DNA of 64,000 nt, from NCBI RefSeq assembly GCF_005048155.1, contig NZ_SUMB01000002.1:496001-560000 (forward strand), in the 5' to 3' direction. The first letter of the stretch is position 1. Every line of letters starts with the position of its first letter. Shown here piece by piece: positions 59,464 to 64,000 of the stretch. Origin of the DNA: Streptomyces piniterrae (GTDB lineage Bacteria > Actinomycetota > Actinomycetes > Streptomycetales > Streptomycetaceae). The notes below the pieces were generated by a model that worked only from the letters and a program-made list of their open reading frames with translations, searched no databases and was not told the origin of the DNA. Position numbers and translations under genes: made by a program.

Positions 59464-59928
59464 GAGCAGACTCTCTTCTGCGGGGGGGCGCTTGCTGTTT
59501 CATCAAGCGCTTCCTGTGCAGCCCACCGTGGTGGTGAGCGATCGGGAGAAGCCTGCAACGATCAGGGGGCTCCGGTCTTTGTCGTCCGCTCTCAGACAGC
59601 CGCGCCGGATTCGTCGCCGATTCCTAAGACAAACGGCGGCGCAGTTCACCGGTGCAGCTGACCTCGGCCATCTCGCGTACGCGGCCCTGACTGGCCGCCC
59701 CCAGGGGGGATTTGAAGGCCGCCGGCAGGGAAATCTGCTGTTCGGGAGCGCTGCATGGACATTGACAGAAAGCCTTGGCTGCCGCGCTTTCACCGGATTT
59801 ATGGGACCGTGTCGACAGAAGCAAAGACGATCACCTGTCAGCGGCTGAGCGGTTCGGCGGCAGCTGGAGACCATGCGTTGATGCGAAGGCTGCGGAGGCA
59901 GGGCGCCTGTCGTGGTTGCCGGTGCTGC
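59464..59928. other. Intergenic region, no recognisable gene
   Basis: 465 bases between the secreted-protein pair and the IS3 remnant. Short frames have no recognisable domain. It may be insertion-sequence debris. Confidence 0.45.
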
Positions 59929-60591
59929 TTATGGCAGGGAAGCGCAGCTCCGCGTACTCGCTGCGCAGCGAAAGACCCTCAGGCCGCACGCAGGGCCGCG
60001 CAGTTTGCATGGTTGATCACCATGCCGTGGCTGTTCCCACGCATTTCCCGCTTGAAGGTCGCGTTGAACGACTCCACGAGTGCGTTGTCCGCTCTGCTGC
60101 ACCACGCTCATGGACTGGCGGATGCCGGACTTGTGGCAGGCAGCAGCGAACGCGGCGGATGTGTATTGCGCTCCCTGGTCGGTGTGTAAGACGGCCCCGG
60201 CGAGGCTGCCGCGGGTCCGCTCGGCCGCCGCCAGGGCGTCGATGACGAGCTCTGCACGCATCTGATCGGCGATCGCCCAGTCGGCCAGACGGCGGGAGGC
60301 GAGGTCGATCACGGTCGCCAGGTAGCAGAGATTCCCGCTGCCGACGCTCAAGTAGGTGATTACTCCCTGCCGGTGGATCGTTGCCGCCGCCCAGAAGAGC
60401 AGGGGAGCCCAGCCCAGGTGGACGCCCGCCAGGAAGCGGTACAGATTGTCCGCGTCCGCCCCGCCCGCCGAACCTCCCTGCGCCAATTCCTCCCGACCGC
60501 CGCCGAGCGCGATGGCTGTGGGGCCACCAGCAGGCAGACACGGACGATGATGTCGGCCGGTGTGAGAGGGGCACGGGCGGTCACCATGCAT
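59929..60591 (-). pseudogene. IS3-family transposase (OrfB) remnant
   Basis: Part of an rve integrase core: YLATVIDLASRRLADWAIAD, then MRAELVIDALAAAERTRGSL, and the second catalytic block GAVLHTDQGAQYTSAAFAAA. The first catalytic Asp site appears as QGVITYL (Asp lost). After SGIRQSMS the frame is lost, and the glutamate block VESFNATF lies in another frame. The ends are missing. It is a decayed fragment. Confidence 0.85.
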
Positions 60592-60627
60592 CCCTGCCCG
60601 TCTCGGAGTTGGCGTTGGGCTTGTCGC

Positions 60628-61389
60628 TCAGACCTGCTCGGTGGGACGTACGAGCAGCTCGGCGACGGCCACGTGCCGGGGGCGGGTGACGATGTAGCCG
60701 ACGGTGTCAGCGATGTCCTGGCTCTGCAGCCGGTCGATGTCGCCCAGAGCGGCGGTGATGTGCTGTTGGATGACGTCTGGGTTGTGGGTGCGCAGTTCGG
60801 TGTCGACGCTGCCCGGCTCGATGACGGAGACGCGGACGTGCTGGCGTGCCAGTTCCTGGCGCAGGGATTCGCTGAAGGCGCCGACGCCGAATTTGGTGGC
60901 GCTGTACACGGCGGACATGGCGTAGGCGTTACGGCCGGCGAGTGAGCCGATGTTGACGATGTCGGCGACCCGGCGCGGGGCCTCGGCTGCTGCTTTGACC
61001 AGGTGGGGGACGGCCGCGTGGGCGGTGTACATCAGGCCCATGAGATTGATGTCGATCATGCGCCGCCAGTCATTCAGGTCCGCGCCGGGGGCGGGTCCGA
61101 GCAGCATGAGACCGGCATTGTTGACCAGGGTGTCCAGGCGGCCCAGGCCCTCGACGGTCCGCTCGACCGCCTCGGCGGCGGCCTCGGCGGTGGTGATGTC
61201 GGCGGGCACGACCAGGGCCTTGCCGCCGGCGTCGGAGATTTCCGCGGCGAGACCCGTGAGCCGGTCCTCACGCCGGCCGACCACCGCCACGGAGGCACCC
61301 TCCCGGGCAAGCTCCAGGGCGGTGGCATTCCCGATACCGCTGGATGCTCCGGTGACCAGAGCGACGGTTCCTTCAAGACGACGAGTCAT
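60628..61389 (-). CDS. Short-chain dehydrogenase/reductase
   Basis: A 253-aa classical SDR. The cofactor motif is VALVTGASSGIGNATALEL, the NNAG motif is LVNNAGLMLLG, and the catalytic Ser-Tyr-Lys are in IVNIGSLAGRNAYAMSAVYSATK. The Arg in VVGRREDRL suggests NADP preference. It is divergent from a TetR gene (133-bp gap), which likely controls it. The substrate is unknown. A palindrome TTTCGAAA lies at 61400-61407 just before its start. Confidence 0.95.
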   Translation of the reverse strand: MTRRLEGTVALVTGASSGIGNATALELAREGASVAVVGRREDRLTGLAAEISDAGGKALVVPADITTAEAAAEAVERTVEGLGRLDTLVNNAGLMLLGPAPGADLNDWRRMIDINLMGLMYTAHAAVPHLVKAAAEAPRRVADIVNIGSLAGRNAYAMSAVYSATKFGVGAFSESLRQELARQHVRVSVIEPGSVDTELRTHNPDVIQQHITAALGDIDRLQSQDIADTVGYIVTRPRHVAVAELLVRPTEQV

Positions 61390-61399
61390 CGTTCAAACC

Positions 61400-61407
61400 T
61401 TTCGAAA
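61400..61407. promoter_or_regulatory. Short palindrome upstream of SDR gene
   Basis: TTTCGAAA lies 11 bases before the SDR start, within a larger imperfect repeat gttcaaacctttcgaaac. It is a candidate TetR site. Evidence is symmetry and position only. Confidence 0.3.
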
Positions 61408-61521
61408 CGCGGCACGGCCACCTCGCTGCGGGCCGTGCGGGTAGAGGAAAGACAGCCTTCCTGGCGCGGGCCGTACGGGGTGGCGGCCGCTCAGTGCCGG
61501 GGCCAAGGGCAGAATGGGGAA

Positions 61522-62130
61522 GTGAGCACCACTGGGCAGAAGACCGTCAATGCCAACCATCGGGAGAGCGAAATCGAGGGAGACCTGCCGCCTCGCGAAC
61601 GCCTGGTCCGGGCCGCGTCACGGCTGTTCTACTACGAGGGCGTCCGCGCGATCGGCGTGGAGCGGCTGATCGCCGAGGCCGGAGTGACGAAGGCGACCTT
61701 CTACCGGCACTTCGCCTCCAAGGACGACCTGGTCGTGGCCTATCTGCTGACCAAGGACGCCTACTACAAGGAGGTGGCCGAACCGCTGGCCGCCGGGCAC
61801 CCGCCCGCGGAGGCGATCGACCTGATTTTCGAGGCGATCGCCGAGCACGCCCGCGAGCGCGGCTTTCGCGGATCGCCGTTCATGAACGCGGCCGCCGAGT
61901 ACCCGGCCGCCGACCATCCGGTCCGCGCCCTGGTGACGACCCACCGGGACTGGATCCGCACCCTCTTCCAGGAGCTGCTCACCCGGCTCGGCCATGCCGA
62001 CCCGGAGTCGGCCGCCGGTGCGCTGCTGATGCTGTACGACGGCGCGATGGCAGCCGGCTACCTGGACGACTCGACGGCCGCCCACAACACCCTGCAGGAC
62101 GCGGTCCGGCTCATCCGATCGGGCGGCTGA
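61522..62130 (+). CDS. TetR-family regulator divergent from SDR
   Basis: A 202-aa TetR protein. The HTH reads LVRAASRLFYYEGVRAIGVE followed by AEAGVTKATFYRHFASKDDL. The ligand domain includes RGFRGSPFMNAAAEYPAADH. The GTG start at 61522 gives a normal N terminus after AGAATGGGGA. It faces away from the SDR gene, a classic regulator/target arrangement. The inducer is unknown. Confidence 0.93.
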   Translation: MSTTGQKTVNANHRESEIEGDLPPRERLVRAASRLFYYEGVRAIGVERLIAEAGVTKATFYRHFASKDDLVVAYLLTKDAYYKEVAEPLAAGHPPAEAIDLIFEAIAEHARERGFRGSPFMNAAAEYPAADHPVRALVTTHRDWIRTLFQELLTRLGHADPESAAGALLMLYDGAMAAGYLDDSTAAHNTLQDAVRLIRSGG

Positions 62131-62412
62131 CCCCACCGGGGCCATGCGAAACACCGACCTTCTGCTGGACCCCGGACAAGCCGGGGCGCGGACTGGTTCC
62201 ATGAGGCTTTTCATCTCTGTTCGACGTGCACCGGGATTCACTGGCGGTTGCCCGCCTGGTCGGCAGTCCCGTCCGGGAGGCCCGAAGCGCCACCCTAGAG
62301 GTAGGAAGACCGGTCGTTCTCCCTGTCGACGATAACCCCGTCGAGGTCCATGCGCCAGCAGGGCGGCCCGTTTGCGGGCGCCCTCACCGGCCGTGACCAG
62401 GGAGGACGGAAA

Positions 62413-62538
62413 GAACGCATCGCGGGCAGGTTCGCCCGGTATGAACCCCGCCTGCGGGCTGGGCGGTTGGTACTGGATCTGCTGTCGGACCTGCCGCGCA
62501 AAGATTGCTGGACCATCGCCGAGTGGTCTGGGGGGTGA
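62413..62538 (+). pseudogene. IS701-like transposase N-terminal remnant
   Basis: The frame encodes ERIAGRFARYEPRLRAGRLV and LPRKDCWTIAEWSG, the family's N-terminal signature. It then stops. No other part remains. Confidence 0.6.
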
Positions 62539-62655
62539 TCCGCTCACCGTGGGCGCCCGCGCGACCGTAACAAGGTGACCTCGGCTGTCGTCTCGTTTTG
62601 CTGGTGACACAGCGTGAGGTGGTGTGCCGTCGCTCCGGCGGTTGCGGCTGTGGCG

Positions 62656-62943
62656 GTGAATGAGGAGCTGCTGGCGTTCTACGACTTCCCGGCCGAGCAC
62701 CGGATCCATCTGCGGACCACGAACCCCACCGAGTCGACGTTCTCCACGATCAGGCTCCGAACCAAGGTCACCCGCGGCGCCGGCAGTCCGGCCGCCGCCC
62801 TCGCGATGGTGGTCGAGCTGGTCGAGTCCGCCCAGGCCCGCTGGCGGGCGATCACCGGCGCCCACCTCGTCGCCCTGGTCCGCGCCGGCGCGAGGTTTGA
62901 GAACGGCGTCCTGGTCGAGCGCACGGAGACCGCCGCGGCCTGA
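62656..62943 (+). pseudogene. IS256-family transposase C-terminal remnant
   Basis: The frame encodes VNEELLAFYDFPAEHRIHLR, TTNPTESTFSTIRLRTKVTR and SAQARWRAITGAHLVALVRA, the C terminus of mutator-type (IS256) transposases. The catalytic N-terminal two thirds are absent. Confidence 0.88.
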
Positions 62944-62979
62944 TCACGCCGCCGAGGTGTGTGCCCAGCCGCGGCGAAA

Positions 62980-63651
62980 TCAGCCCAGAACGCCGGTCAG
63001 GGCGCGGACGAGTACGGCGTCGAACCGGTCGATGGGGTTGCGGTCGGGCGGGGGAGCGGTGAGCAAGGCGGTGATGCGAGGGTGGCTTCCTGCGGCGGCA
63101 ACGTGGCGGAGGTAGGCGGACCGGCGCGTGGCGCTGGTGTCCGCGGCGGCCATCTCGTTCTGGACGAACAGTGCGGTCAGGCCGCTGAGGAGGGCGAAAG
63201 CCTCGAGTTTGCGGGCGGGGTCGGCCGGGTGGTCGGCGAGCACGTCGAGTACGTGCTCCAGTAGGTCGATCCCGTGGGGGCCGAGGGCCGGGCGGCCCAT
63301 GACCATGGCGGGTAGCCAGGGGTGGCGGTGCATGATCTGCCGGGCCTGGCGGGCGATGGCGAGCAGGTCGGCCTGCCAGTCGCCGGTGGGGGCGGGCAGG
63401 CCGTATTCGCTCGCGGTGCTGTCGGTCATCAGGTCGAGCAGGTCGTCGCGGGTGGCCACGTAGCGGTAAAGCGAGGCGGCGCCGGTGCCCAGGACCGATG
63501 CGACGCGGCGCATGGAGACGGCCTCCAGGCCCTCGCGGTCGGCCAGTTCCACCGCGGCAGAGGTGATCTCGGCGCGGCTGCGCTCGGCCGGGCGCCCGAC
63601 CGGCGCTTGCTCCGGCCGCATCCAGATCACCGGTTCCTGCTGTCTTGCCAC
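62980..63651 (-). CDS. TetR/AcrR-family regulator
   Basis: A 223-aa TetR protein with HTH EITSAAVELADREGLEAVSM followed by RRVASVLGTGAASLYRYVAT, and a TetR_C-type C-terminal domain (AMVMGRPALGPHGIDLLEHV). The GTG at 63651 is preferred because GGGAGG lies five bases upstream. It is divergent from the alpha/beta hydrolase gene at 63745, with palindromic sites between. It probably represses that hydrolase. Confidence 0.92.
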   Translation of the reverse strand: MARQQEPVIWMRPEQAPVGRPAERSRAEITSAAVELADREGLEAVSMRRVASVLGTGAASLYRYVATRDDLLDLMTDSTASEYGLPAPTGDWQADLLAIARQARQIMHRHPWLPAMVMGRPALGPHGIDLLEHVLDVLADHPADPARKLEAFALLSGLTALFVQNEMAAADTSATRRSAYLRHVAAAGSHPRITALLTAPPPDRNPIDRFDAVLVRALTGVLG

Positions 63652-63694
63652 TGCCACCTCCCGCGTTGTCACCAGCCTACCTATCGCATACGGT

Positions 63695-63719
63695 GTTCGC
63701 GAACGATGTTTGCGAATGG
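63695..63719. promoter_or_regulatory. Palindromic operator candidate between TetR and hydrolase
   Basis: GTTCGCGAAC (63695-63704) is a perfect palindrome and is followed by the related ATGTTTGCGAATGG. The two near-copies are about 12 bp apart in the 93-bp divergent gap. Confidence 0.55.
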
Positions 63720-63744
63720 TGTTTGTGCAATGAGAGGGGGCGCG

Positions 63745-64000
63745 ATGACGCGCTTCGCGCACAACGGCGAGATCCAGATCGCCTTCGAGGACCTGGGCGG
63801 CGCGGGCGGCGACCCACTGCTGCTGGTCATGGGACTGGGAACCTCACGGTTTTGGTGGCCGGACGGCCTGGTAGCCGAACTGGTCGGCCGCGGCTTCCAC
63901 GTCGTGGCCTACGACCAGCGCGACGCAGGCGAATCCACCCACCTGCCCAACCGGCGCATCGGCCCGCCGGTCAAGGCCCTGCTGCACCGCAAAGCTCCGG
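63745..64000 (+). CDS. Alpha/beta hydrolase (3' end outside window)
   Basis: The first 85 residues of an alpha/beta hydrolase: IQIAFEDLGGAGGDPLLLVM leads into the oxyanion region MGLGTSRFWWPDGLVAEL and strand 4 HVVAYDQRDAGESTH. The nucleophile elbow is beyond the window. GAGAGGGGG precedes the ATG at 63745; an ATG 15 bases upstream is in frame but overlaps that site. Probably regulated by the divergent TetR protein. Confidence 0.88.
   Translation, partial: MTRFAHNGEIQIAFEDLGGAGGDPLLLVMGLGTSRFWWPDGLVAELVGRGFHVVAYDQRDAGESTHLPNRRIGPPVKALLHRKAP

Noticed and set aside
60365..60590. Additional coding gene upstream of the IS3 remnant
   Set aside because: The frames show only weak resemblance to IS debris, with no start signal or domain.

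Overview
The window is high-GC actinobacterial DNA and almost certainly comes from a Streptomyces chromosome. The reasons are the codon bias, the frequent GTG starts, an Lsr2-type nucleoid protein, a class F sortase, PucR, Lrp and TetR regulators, an FHA/Ser-Thr-kinase pair, and many decayed insertion sequences. No rRNA, tRNA or CRISPR array was seen. The first 14 kb reads as a specialised-metabolite locus. The middle reads as ordinary Streptomyces arm content. The last ~12 kb is a patchwork with transposase debris. || Region A (1-6.8 kb): a minus-strand operon encodes a DhnA-type aldolase (GriI-like) and a 3-dehydroquinate-synthase-II-like cyclase (GriH-like). Together these form the known two-enzyme route to 3-amino-4-hydroxybenzoate (3,4-AHBA). 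The operon continues with an amidase, an adenylate-forming enzyme that lacks its C-terminal subdomain, and a cupin cut by the window edge. A divergent FAD monooxygenase of the salicylate-hydroxylase type flanks it. || Region B (7.5-14.2 kb): an intact IS701-like transposase ORF in which all three expected DDE positions appear replaced is followed by a plus-strand biosynthetic cassette. The cassette holds a PRMT-type arginine methyltransferase (SznE-like), a haem-oxygenase-like diiron plus cupin enzyme (SznF-like) with every metal ligand in place, a 106-aa Rieske protein, an ATP-grasp ligase and a LysE exporter. SznE/SznF build the N-nitrosourea of streptozotocin from arginine, so this is very likely an N-nitroso pathway with unfamiliar tailoring genes. 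It is the most notable system here. || Region C (14.2-19.5 kb): directly after the exporter are an O6-alkylguanine-DNA alkyltransferase, a second alkyltransferase carrying an Ada zinc domain at its C terminus, and an ECF sigma factor. A baeRF/Rv2629-type protein and PolX follow. Alkylation repair beside an N-nitroso pathway suggests self-protection, although these repair genes may belong to the general chromosome. || Region D (19.8-39.9 kb): M48 membrane peptidase, DHA2 transporter with a two-unit Lrp regulator, Lsr2, a putative LexA-box gene, a second hemC, DUF7144 and DUF2252 proteins, a Mut7-C protein, a TetR/methyltransferase pair with twin operators, a RHH/Fic-like module, a 2OG-Fe(II) oxygenase, membrane proteins, a repeat-rich surface protein with a class F sortase, and an acetyltransferase. 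|| Region E (40-52.8 kb): HEAT-repeat protein, VOC protein, serine hydrolase, a collapsed nSTAND NTPase pseudogene, D-aminopeptidase, two GNATs, epoxide hydrolase, a PucR regulator and YjbQ. || Region F (52.9-64 kb): IS5 remnant, PucR regulator, a stand-alone FHA protein with a kinase-ricin protein, a duplicated PucR fragment, two small secreted proteins, IS3/IS701/IS256 remnants, SDR plus TetR, and a TetR divergent from a truncated alpha/beta hydrolase.
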